Of a stretch of DNA of 5,553 nucleotides, positions 1 to 5,553 are shown piece by piece. The first letter of the stretch is position 1; every line of letters begins with the position of its first letter. Origin of the DNA: DATAYF01 sp036272735. GTDB lineage: Bacteria > Chloroflexota > Ktedonobacteria > Ktedonobacterales > Ktedonobacteraceae. Below the pieces are notes generated by a model, which saw nothing but the letters and a program-made list of their open reading frames with translations, was not told the origin of the DNA and did not search any database. The position numbers and the translations under genes are program-made. Location of the stretch: assembly GCA_036272735.1 (NCBI GenBank), contig DATAYF010000304.1, forward strand, positions 1 to 5,553, written 5' to 3'.

Positions 1-1009
1 TGGCATGCCCACCCATGCCATCGGCGACGACAAAGAGTCCCAGCGGCTCCGTTCCGCTATCGGTGGTGTGGGTGCCCTGTATAGCCAGGAGGGTGTCTTC
101 GTTGGGAGTATGTTTCCGTATAAGACCAGGATCAAGCCCTACTCCCACCAGGAGGCGCACTTCATTACTGCCTGGTTGCAATGCCTTTAGTAGTTTACCA
201 CAGCTATCAAGCCCCTCCGAGATGTGTTCGCGCTCCGCCACGTCAACGCCTGGAAGCCGTTGCTTTTGCTCGTCGTTGCTGCTCTCGTGTGTGTGGTTCG
301 CACGCGCATGCTGGCGGACTGGACGTGCGTTATACACAGCAAGGTCAGTTTCGGTAGCGTCTTCTTCCATCTCATCGCTGGTGTTTGGCGCGCTCCTGGC
401 GATGGGTTGAACAAGGTGCAAGCGTCCACGTGTGGTATTGGCACTCGTGTCCTGTGGTCGGTGCGGTTCCATTGTTCGCGTATCATCGGGCACGGCTGCC
501 TGTAGTGGCATAGTGGTCGCGTCAGGCGCGAAAAAATGTACGTTGCGCAAGGCGTAGGTAGCCTGCTTTGGCGCTTGCATATGGATCGTTTGTTGTGTCA
601 TATGCTGCGTTCCCTGCTCGTGATTGTGCTGCTGCGTGTGCGTTGTGGATAGCTGTGGCTGAGTTTGGGCCACGCTCCACTGCTCTGCTGACGCTATGGA
701 TCGCGCTTGTTGCGTTGTGCGTAACCACGATCTGCCAACGTTCACGGCTGCCACGCTAATCAACATCCACATAATCAACAGTGAGAGCGAGAGCAGCACG
801 AGTCCGGCCAGTGGTGCGACGACTGTGCTGCCGCGTAGCTGCCAGAGGTGTGGCAGTTGCGGCATGGTTTGCCAGAGCAGTCGCCACGCCCAGGGTGGAA
901 ACCCGCCTGAAAGCCAGTATAGCAGTACCCCACTGGCAATCAACGCGCTAAATGCGCCCAATTTAAGCCACATGCGCTCGCTATAGGTTGTTTGTAAACG
1001 CTGCATCAT
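1..1009 (-). CDS. Membrane-anchored PP2C-family Ser/Thr protein phosphatase (3' end beyond the window)
   Basis: This frame is open for 336 codons from ATG 1009 to the left edge. Near the visible C-terminus it shows the first two PP2C (PPM) motifs: R298-K-H-T-P-N303-E304-D305, then L324-F-V-V-A-D330-G-M-G-G-H335. In the family, E304/D305 and D330/G331 correspond to the Mn/Mg-binding acidic site, and R298 to the phosphate-binding Arg. The enzyme would dephosphorylate Ser/Thr-phosphorylated proteins in the cytoplasm. The catalytic domain starts near residue 286, so most of it (roughly 200 residues, including the later Asp motifs) lies off the window. Two hydrophobic helices precede it (about 17-35 and 64-90), joined by a Trp/Pro-rich loop of about 28 residues. 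A Gln/His/Thr-rich linker, about 92-284, follows. A basic N-terminus suggests N-in/C-in topology. ATG 1009 overlaps the TGA of the upstream LamG gene as ATGA; ATG 1006 is an alternative start. The family is clear; substrate and signal are unknown. Confidence 0.9.
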   Translation of the reverse strand, partial: MMQRLQTTYSERMWLKLGAFSALIASGVLLYWLSGGFPPWAWRLLWQTMPQLPHLWQLRGSTVVAPLAGLVLLSLSLLIMWMLISVAAVNVGRSWLRTTQQARSIASAEQWSVAQTQPQLSTTHTQQHNHEQGTQHMTQQTIHMQAPKQATYALRNVHFFAPDATTMPLQAAVPDDTRTMEPHRPQDTSANTTRGRLHLVQPIARSAPNTSDEMEEDATETDLAVYNARPVRQHARANHTHESSNDEQKQRLPGVDVAEREHISEGLDSCGKLLKALQPGSNEVRLLVGVGLDPGLIRKHTPNEDTLLAIQGTHTTDSGTEPLGLFVVADGMGGHA

Positions 1010-1818
1010 GATGTTATACTCGTATTCATCGGTATCGTGGTTGTTTGAAAGCTACGGATGGTGATGGTCACGCCCTGGCGCAGGACGACGCGTATACCTG
1101 GCTGCCCGCTGGCGAAGGTGTTGTCGCTAACCGTGGACATCCAATGGTCAGGCTCAGGTGTGCCTGTGCGCCACACTTTGGTGGACAACGTGGGTCCCTG
1201 TGCCTGAAAACGCAACGTGTAATTCGTGCTGTCTTGCGCCGCGAAAGGCAAGACGCTCAAGTTGACTGTGCGTCCCTGGAAGTTGCGAATAATGCGCAAA
1301 AGCTTGCCATCGATGAGAGCTTTATACCAGTTGTTGGTGTCGTTCCAGCGCAATACCACTCCCAGGTTGGCCCCATTGCTAAAGTGACTGACCTTCCCGC
1401 TTGCCATGACCGCTTCATTGGAGTTGGCTTGCCCCAGCAGCGCGTTGAAATTTCCCTGCCCGTTGGCGATCTGCCCATTGGCGTTCACGATGCTAAAGAT
1501 ATGCTGTTCCTGCTGGTTATTGGCATCGCCTTGCCAGGTCTCGTTACCCGAAGATGTGCCCCACAGTACCTGGTTCGCGCGTTGAAATGTATCCTGGTCG
1601 ACGATATTTCCTGGTGCCTGCGTACGTGGGGAGGGTGGTGGCGTCGTGGCGTGGGTTGTTGAAACGGGCGTTTTTGCCGGTTGGGTGACGTTGTGATCCG
1701 CCATCATCATCATTGGGATAGTCAATGCTTGCTCGATTGGTCCCGCGAAAATTCCCACCATCAACCCTCCTATCATAAGTAGTATGAGTAGTGTAAGTAG
1801 TAATACGCGCGTACTCAT
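1006..1818 (-). CDS. Membrane-anchored LamG/concanavalin A-like domain protein
   Basis: A 270-residue protein. Residues 4-25 form one hydrophobic helix (Leu/Ile-rich after M-S-T-R), a signal anchor or uncleaved signal peptide with no lipobox Cys. A Thr/Pro-rich stalk follows (about 45-70). One beta-rich domain, about 73-258, resembles the LamG/ConA-like jelly roll. Recognisable pieces are D76-T-F-Q-R-A, L152-G-V-V-L-R-W-N-D, N163-W-Y-K-A-L-I-D-G, Y200-T-L-R-F, V215-W-R-T-G-T and A236-S-G-Q-P-G-I-R-V. These are typical of bacterial extracellular LamG-type modules thought to bind sugars or surface polymers. No catalytic residues are evident, so a binding or sensing role is more likely than hydrolysis. 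It starts 2 nt after the stop of the 623-residue membrane protein and its TGA overlaps the ATG of the phosphatase gene, so it sits in the middle of a coupled trio. The fold call is good; ligand unknown. Confidence 0.86.
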   Translation of the reverse strand: MSTRVLLLTLLILLMIGGLMVGIFAGPIEQALTIPMMMMADHNVTQPAKTPVSTTHATTPPPSPRTQAPGNIVDQDTFQRANQVLWGTSSGNETWQGDANNQQEQHIFSIVNANGQIANGQGNFNALLGQANSNEAVMASGKVSHFSNGANLGVVLRWNDTNNWYKALIDGKLLRIIRNFQGRTVNLSVLPFAAQDSTNYTLRFQAQGPTLSTKVWRTGTPEPDHWMSTVSDNTFASGQPGIRVVLRQGVTITIRSFQTTTIPMNTSITS

Positions 1819-1820
1819 TC

Positions 1821-3692
1821 CTATACTCCATAGACTCTTTTTACTATTGCATAAGGTAAATATGCTGTGAAATGCACGTGATCGGGTACCATTTCTAGGG
1901 ACGACGCATCATGCGCGTTGAAAGTAGCAATGTTCAGCGTCGCCAGTGTCTGCATCTGTTGATGTATCCAGACCACGCCCTGGTGCATCTGGCCCGTGTT
2001 GGCGTCAGGCTGACCGACGTAGGCAGCCGTCGCGTTATCGATCATGTCGTTGATGAGCGAGAGCGTCGCTGGTTGCCGGAGTTGTGCGTCGCTCATCTTC
2101 ATGATTTTTAAGCTATCCTGACGCACCTGGTTGAGCCAGAAATTGACGTTATTGAGCGCGACCACAATGTCGCTGATACTTTTGCGCGTGGCCGGTGTCG
2201 CCTTGCCCGACGAGAGCAGGCCGTTAAGGTGCTCGTCAATATGTACCAGATAACTTGGTGGACCCTGGTTGGAACCGTTGACGGCGAGCAAGCCAACACG
2301 GGCCAGCCGTTCGTTGACCAACAGCGGCGTCTTGGGAGGCAGATCGCGTTGCACGAATGCCAATCCATCCAGATAGGTCAGGGTACGAATGGTCTGGCGT
2401 TTCATAAAGGCCATGTCCATGTCTTTGCTATTTTCCCATTGCTCGCGCAGGCTGCCGCTCCATTCCATAATCTTGCTGCTGTTTCTGTAAAGCCAGTTGT
2501 TGAGTCCACCCGGCAGCCCCGATTTATCCAGCGTGGGGTCGGCGGCAAGCAGGTGGCGCAGATGGTCAAGGTAGCTATAATGCTGCGTGTTCCCTGGCGT
2601 GTTGATCGGTGTTTGCCAGAATGCGCCATAGTAGCGCCAGGTACTGGTGTCGGTTGATGGGGCAATTGGTGGCATCGCGCTATCCTCTTCAGTCACCAGA
2701 AAGCCGCCGCTGATTTGCAATAAATTGCTATGTTTCGTGTCTCCTGTATACAGCAGGTGTGCGTGCCCGTTGCTGACTGGCAGCGTACCCAGAGCAATCG
2801 CCTTTACGTCGCCCTGGTTTTTATCTCCCAACAACCATGCGTAGTACAATTTGCCGCTCGTGGCCGCTGGTACATTGTTGAGATCGACCACAAGCTCATC
2901 TTCTATGCCCTGGCTACTGTTTTCGTTGAGTTGCTCACTACTGGAAAAATTGATGTGCCCTACCTGCACGGGTCCACTGATCGGTGGAGCACCCACGGCC
3001 TTGCTGGATGGTAGCTTTGCGGAGAAAACGAGCAACGAGCCAACGCCAGCCAGCACCACGGCGATCAACAGGAGCACGAGCATCGCCACGGGCAATCGTC
3101 GTCGTCTCTGCCTCTCTGCTTTGGGTCTGGTCGGCGGGAGCTTTGCTGCTTGCTTGTGCGCATTGTGCGCTGGTTTGGGCCTGTTGATTTGGGCATCTGG
3201 TAGCGTTGGTGCTCCATACGGTACCACACGCTCGGCTGTTTGTGTGGCGTTCAACGGTGTCGCTGGTGTGCTAACCGCTGGCGAGAACGCCTGCTCGGAC
3301 AAGGGCATCGTTTTTCTGGACGTGAACTGCCGCTGTTCAGCCTCTTGCAGTGGTGCCGTCACTCGATTGAAGGTGTGCTGGTGTGCCAGGTGCCCGCTTG
3401 CCAGCGCGTGGGCTAACGTATCCATCGATGCGTAGACGGGAAAACCGTTGCGGCTGGCTAGTTGCGTCAGGTGCTCGCTTGTCGGAATGACAAAAATAAT
3501 CGGCAGGTCGAGTTGCCGCTTGATATGTTTGAGAGTCGCGAAGTCTTCAGGACGCAGGAACATGCCTACGCGCTCGCTGAGAATGATAACCAGCGGTTTG
3601 TGTTCTCCACCGATGGCGTGCAGCAGTGTTGCCATGGTGTCGGAGGACTCCATATAAAGCACGCAAAAATCGCCAGTTTCATTCTTTTTCAT
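1821..3692 (-). CDS. Single-pass membrane protein with cytoplasmic alpha/beta N-domain and large extracytoplasmic C-domain, possible envelope sensor
   Basis: A 623-residue protein, numbered from ATG 3692. Residues 8-100 look like a small alpha/beta domain: strand PLVIIL, helix, strand DLPIIFVIP, helix, then GFPVYASMDTLAHAL. This pattern is known from Chloroflexota proteins of undefined role. Residues about 105-195 are a Pro/Ala/Gln-rich linker ending in an Arg cluster (RQRRRRLP) before a TM helix at about 203-225, which implies N-in/C-out. Outside, about 240-340 is a beta domain with K-L-Y-Y-A-W-L-L and A-I-A-L-G-T-L-P-V, loosely like the C-domains of RskA-type anti-sigma factors. An alpha-helical region of about 250 residues follows (LDHLRHLLAADPTLD, NNWLYRNSSKIMEW, NNVNFWLNQVRQDSL), the most distinctive part. 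I recall similar full-length proteins from Ktedonobacteria without an experimental function. No enzyme motif and no sigma-binding zinc motif were seen. It lies 30 nt after the transporter gene and 2 nt before the LamG gene. A sensor or scaffold role is inference. Confidence 0.87.
   Translation of the reverse strand: MKKNETGDFCVLYMESSDTMATLLHAIGGEHKPLVIILSERVGMFLRPEDFATLKHIKRQLDLPIIFVIPTSEHLTQLASRNGFPVYASMDTLAHALASGHLAHQHTFNRVTAPLQEAEQRQFTSRKTMPLSEQAFSPAVSTPATPLNATQTAERVVPYGAPTLPDAQINRPKPAHNAHKQAAKLPPTRPKAERQRRRRLPVAMLVLLLIAVVLAGVGSLLVFSAKLPSSKAVGAPPISGPVQVGHINFSSSEQLNENSSQGIEDELVVDLNNVPAATSGKLYYAWLLGDKNQGDVKAIALGTLPVSNGHAHLLYTGDTKHSNLLQISGGFLVTEEDSAMPPIAPSTDTSTWRYYGAFWQTPINTPGNTQHYSYLDHLRHLLAADPTLDKSGLPGGLNNWLYRNSSKIMEWSGSLREQWENSKDMDMAFMKRQTIRTLTYLDGLAFVQRDLPPKTPLLVNERLARVGLLAVNGSNQGPPSYLVHIDEHLNGLLSSGKATPATRKSISDIVVALNNVNFWLNQVRQDSLKIMKMSDAQLRQPATLSLINDMIDNATAAYVGQPDANTGQMHQGVVWIHQQMQTLATLNIATFNAHDASSLEMVPDHVHFTAYLPYAIVKRVYGV
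1826..1829 (-). promoter_or_regulatory. Shine-Dalgarno site of the LamG-domain gene, inside the preceding gene
   Basis: GGAG on the minus strand lies 7 nt before ATG 1818, within the last codons (Tyr-Gly-Val-stop) of the 623-residue protein gene. A ribosome finishing the upstream gene would uncover or reuse it, which is consistent with translational coupling. Confidence 0.6.
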
Positions 3693-3695
3693 CGT

Positions 3696-3702
3696 TCCCT
3701 CC
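3696..3702 (-). promoter_or_regulatory. Shine-Dalgarno site that decides the start of the 623-residue membrane protein
   Basis: The minus strand reads ATGGAGGGAACGATG. The GGAGGGA sits 3 nt (5 nt from the GGAGG core) before the ATG at 3692. The longer reading starts at ATG 3704, but there the ribosome site would be codons 1-3, and only GAAGAG directly abuts it upstream. The shorter start, giving M-K-K-N-E at the N-terminus, is therefore preferred. Confidence 0.75.
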
Positions 3703-3722
3703 ATCTCTTCATCTATGATCGT

Positions 3723-5066
3723 CTAGTCAGCCAACTCCATAGCATCGACAAGCTGTTTGCTACTTCCGTATTGTCGGCTCCTTCTGCTCTCCATCTGCCG
3801 TCTTTGCTTTTCGTATAGCCTCCGATCAAGCATGTCCGTTTGCTGCTTGTGCATCGCTTTATTGTATTGAGCAGCAGACGCGGGCGTTTTAGCACCGAAT
3901 AGCCTGCGCAGTGCGCGGTATATCGCCAATGTCCCTATGCTAACGAGTGCGCTCCAGGCGATGAGCCAGCATAGAGCTTGTGCGATCAGCAAGATGGTTG
4001 GCGTGCTGACGTGCTGTAGGTTGCTTGCCACGTGCGGCCACAGGTGATAGAGCTGATACCACGAAGTGGGAGGTAGCCCGCCAAGTTTGTAGACCGCGAT
4101 CCCGCCTACGCTGAAGCATACCAGCGGATAGACCAGTGTTCCAATCGGCGAGGCATGGACGTGATGCAACAGGCGCTGGCGTAACGTTGGCCCCGTGGCT
4201 GGTTGCTGTGCCATGCCCCACGTATTGACGACCGCACCAATCACGATCACTGCTCCTCCGATATAGCCAGCCAGTGGCATACTTTCATGCAAGTACATAT
4301 AAGCGAAGATGGCCCCCAGTACTGGCTCCAGGATATAGATAAAAGAGACCGTTAATGGTGCAATATACTTTTGTAGAAGCACAGTCATCAACGTGGGTAG
4401 GAAGGTTGTGCCGAACGCGACGTACAGAATAGCCCAGATGTCCGTATTAAGTTGCAGATGTACCGCGTGCCAGTTGCCAAAGAGCAGCGCGATCATACAG
4501 GCCCATAGCGCCATGGTGAGCAGTTCGACGCCGAAAAGTGCCCAATACGCTTGCTTGTCGCGCTGCTCCTGATCGGCCAGGAAGACATAAAATGTGCATA
4601 GTAGACCACCGATGAAGGCAATCAGTGAGCCGCGTGCGCCGCCTATGTCCGAATTGCCGATCAAGAGTGCTGCACCGGCTACGGCGATAATACCCGCGAC
4701 CCACGTCAATTTGTGAATTGGCTGGCGCAAAAAGAGCCAGGCGAAGATGACAGCCAGGAAACCGTTGAGCGAGGGGAAAAAGGCAGTTCCGGTGGCGCTG
4801 TTGTACTTGAGGGCGACCGAGAGCGTGAAAAGTCCCAGTCCCAGGCAACTACCGAGCAGCGCTCCACTTTTCAGCGTTTCCCTGCTCATGTGTTTGCGCG
4901 CCAGCACGACGATGCACAGACCCACCGGGGCCAGGGCCAGCATGGTGAAAAATGTGAAGACAATCGGATCGATGCGCGCCAACGCACCTTTGGCGACCGC
5001 GTAATAGCTGCCAAAGAGCAACGCGTTGAATAGGAACGCAAATCCGGCGATCATCTTCATTTTCAT
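3723..5066 (-). CDS. EamA/DMT-superfamily transporter with two extra C-terminal membrane helices
   Basis: A 447-residue inner-membrane protein. Residues about 6-137 and 146-284 are two EamA repeats of about five helices each, the classic 10-TM drug/metabolite transporter layout. The second repeat carries the hallmark E247-P-V-L-G-A-I-F-A-Y-M-Y-L-H-E261; the first has the matching segment near 99-115 (LNGFLAVIFAWLFLRQ). Family members export or import amino acids, metabolites or drugs; the substrate cannot be read here. Typical EamA proteins are about 280-320 residues. This one continues with two further likely helices (about 307-326 and 356-384), then a charged tail, about 386-447, rich in Arg/Lys/Gln (for example D411-M-L-D-R-R-L-Y-E-K-Q-R-R-Q). 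The start is ATG 5066 (M-K-M-K-M), with GGGAGGT 8 nt upstream; a second in-frame ATG at 5060 has poorer spacing. It is the first gene of the putative operon, right after the transposon remnant. Confidence 0.92.
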   Translation of the reverse strand: MKMKMIAGFAFLFNALLFGSYYAVAKGALARIDPIVFTFFTMLALAPVGLCIVVLARKHMSRETLKSGALLGSCLGLGLFTLSVALKYNSATGTAFFPSLNGFLAVIFAWLFLRQPIHKLTWVAGIIAVAGAALLIGNSDIGGARGSLIAFIGGLLCTFYVFLADQEQRDKQAYWALFGVELLTMALWACMIALLFGNWHAVHLQLNTDIWAILYVAFGTTFLPTLMTVLLQKYIAPLTVSFIYILEPVLGAIFAYMYLHESMPLAGYIGGAVIVIGAVVNTWGMAQQPATGPTLRQRLLHHVHASPIGTLVYPLVCFSVGGIAVYKLGGLPPTSWYQLYHLWPHVASNLQHVSTPTILLIAQALCWLIAWSALVSIGTLAIYRALRRLFGAKTPASAAQYNKAMHKQQTDMLDRRLYEKQRRQMESRRSRQYGSSKQLVDAMELAD

Positions 5067-5074
5067 GTGTGTGT

Positions 5075-5081
5075 ACCTCCC
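5075..5081 (-). promoter_or_regulatory. Shine-Dalgarno site of the EamA transporter gene
   Basis: The minus strand reads GGGAGGT, then 8 nt (ACACACAC), then ATG at 5066. Strong complementarity to the 16S rRNA end and normal spacing fix the start at 5066 rather than the second in-frame ATG at 5060. Confidence 0.8.
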
Positions 5082-5110
5082 GCCTGCTAGGCCCGTTATC
5101 CTAATTTCCC

Positions 5111-5116
5111 TGTCAA
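5111..5116 (-). promoter_or_regulatory. Candidate outward-facing -35 box at the IS end
   Basis: A perfect TTGACA overlaps the tnpB stop and points toward the transporter gene. The hexamer about 17 nt downstream (GGCCTA) is a poor -10, and TAGGAT at 5103-5098 is far too close, so this is at best half a promoter. It is the only promoter-like motif noticed in the 46-nt gap between tnpB and the transporter. Transcription of the operon may instead enter from beyond the right edge. Confidence 0.18.
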
Positions 5117-5553
5117 TGACCTGCGGGAAGATCCCGGAGGCTTACATCTGGACTCCACCGCAACTCTGCATACCGATGCCGCCGGGCAGCTTTGGCTTCT
5201 TTGTCCGATGCATCAGGGGCAATTGACAGGTGCCCCGTCGTGCTCCAATCCTGTCGAAGCACGAGCGTTCTCATGACCAGGTTTCTTGCACCAACCAGAT
5301 CCGCATGCAGCGTGTACCGACAGTTCTGACAGACGAACAGGAGTCCTTTCAGTGGAAGGTTCTCATCGGCAGTGTGCCCACACCTGGGACAGGCTTTCGA
5401 GGTGTCGTCGGCATCCACCTTGATCGCGAACGATCCAGCAAGCGCTGGCCTTGTAGCGGAGTCGCGCATGCAATTCAGCAAACGACCACTGTGAGTACGC
5501 TCGATTGGCTTTCCGTGCCCTGAGAGAGACTTGCTCAGAGCCTTTGCCATTTT
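5113..5553 (-). pseudogene. tnpB: IS200/IS605-family TnpB (OrfB) C-terminal part, frameshifted, 5' end beyond the window
   Basis: The C-terminal part of an RNA-guided TnpB nuclease. One minus frame, open from the right edge, reads R-K-A-N-R-A-Y-S-Q-W-S-F-A-E-L-H, then L-R-Y-K-A, the conserved stretch before the last catalytic segment. A different frame then continues as A-L-A-G-S-F-A-I-K-V-D-A-D-D-T-S, followed by the zinc ribbon C-P-R-C (codons 5391-5380) and C-Q-N-C (5331-5320) and the RuvC-III motif H-A-D-L-V-G-A-R-N with its Asp at 5301-5299. Removing one base (the + strand T at 5446) joins the halves as YKA-ALAGS, matching the family. As written, the first frame stops at TGA 5365-5363, losing the zinc ribbon and the RuvC-III Asp, so the protein should be inactive. 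An ATG at 5550 opens the downstream frame but is not a credible start. The C-terminus after RuvC-III is about 60 residues and ends at TGA 5113. A single-base sequencing error is possible. Confidence 0.88.
5124..5136 (-). other. Perfect 5-bp hairpin near the 3' end of tnpB, candidate IS right-end or omega-RNA stem
   Basis: The minus strand reads CGGGA-TCT-TCCCG, a perfect 5-bp stem with a 3-nt loop, 11 nt upstream of the tnpB stop. IS200/IS605 elements carry subterminal hairpins at their right end, recognised by TnpA, and the guide RNA scaffold of TnpB overlaps the same stretch. Position fits either use, but a stem this short can occur by chance, and the element boundary cannot be fixed from one copy. 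A weaker 4-bp stem (GCCT-AGC-AGGC) lies at 5082-5092, just outside. Confidence 0.35.

Noticed and set aside
187..728. Two short minus-strand frames (187-486 and 522-728) and overlapping plus-strand frames in the left kilobase
   Set aside because: The third minus frame is open across the whole region, is joined to the upstream gene by an ATGA overlap and ends in PP2C motifs. The short frames are shadows of its linker region.
1045..1662. 205-codon open frame on the plus strand
   Set aside because: It lies wholly antisense to the LamG-domain gene, whose protein shows clear domain conservation. The plus-strand product has no recognisable motif or fitting ribosome site.
1702..1713. Four consecutive ATG triplets (minus strand), possible microsatellite or internal start
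   Set aside because: Only four units. They encode Met36-39 just after the TM helix of the LamG protein, and no ribosome site precedes them; starting there would remove the membrane anchor.
2851..3435. 194-codon open frame on the plus strand
   Set aside because: It is antisense to the TM and linker part of the 623-residue protein gene. Its Ala/Cys/Ser/Leu-rich product is what complementary reading of that linker would give.
5113..5550. ATG at 5550 as the start of a complete 145-residue zinc-ribbon protein
   Set aside because: The first 35 or so residues have no similarity to TnpB, while the neighbouring frame carries the expected TnpB sequence up to 5446. The short product arises from the frameshift, not from a real gene start.
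1..5553. CRISPR array, tRNA/rRNA genes, rho-independent terminators
   Set aside because: No regularly spaced repeats, no tRNA cloverleaf or rRNA-like segments, and no GC stem followed by a T-run were seen between or after the genes.

Overview
The window is almost entirely coding, and every supported gene lies on the minus strand. It reads from the right edge to the left edge as: the 3' end of a frameshifted IS200/IS605-family tnpB; a 447-residue EamA/DMT-type multispanning transporter; a 623-residue single-pass membrane protein with a cytoplasmic N-domain and a large outer domain; a 270-residue membrane-anchored protein with an outer LamG/concanavalin-like domain; and a membrane-anchored PP2C-type Ser/Thr phosphatase cut by the left edge. 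The phosphatase frame has no stop codon in the window, so a simple ORF scan that requires a stop would miss it. I found it by translating the minus strand by hand from 1009 to 1.

The four non-transposon genes look like one transcription unit. Gaps are 30 nt (transporter to 623-aa protein) and 2 nt (623-aa to LamG protein), followed by a 4-nt ATGA overlap (LamG protein to phosphatase). The last three genes are therefore probably translationally coupled. No terminator or convincing internal promoter was seen, and no stretch over about 50 bases lacks a gene.

The three coupled products share a theme: an extracytoplasmic domain, or a loop, on one side and soluble domains or low-complexity linkers on the other. 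Predicted topology puts the LamG domain and the large C-domain of the 623-aa protein outside, and the PP2C catalytic domain inside. My inference is a surface-sensing or envelope signalling module whose output is protein dephosphorylation. A partner kinase would have to lie outside the window or elsewhere. Function is not proven by sequence alone.

The organism is most likely a member of the Chloroflexota, probably a Ktedonobacteria-like filamentous soil bacterium. The reasons are the style of the TnpB C-terminus, the N-domain of the 623-aa protein, the multidomain sensor-like proteins with Pro/Thr/Gln-rich linkers, and the NED...ADGMGGH form of the phosphatase. This assignment rests on remembered family resemblance, not on a search.
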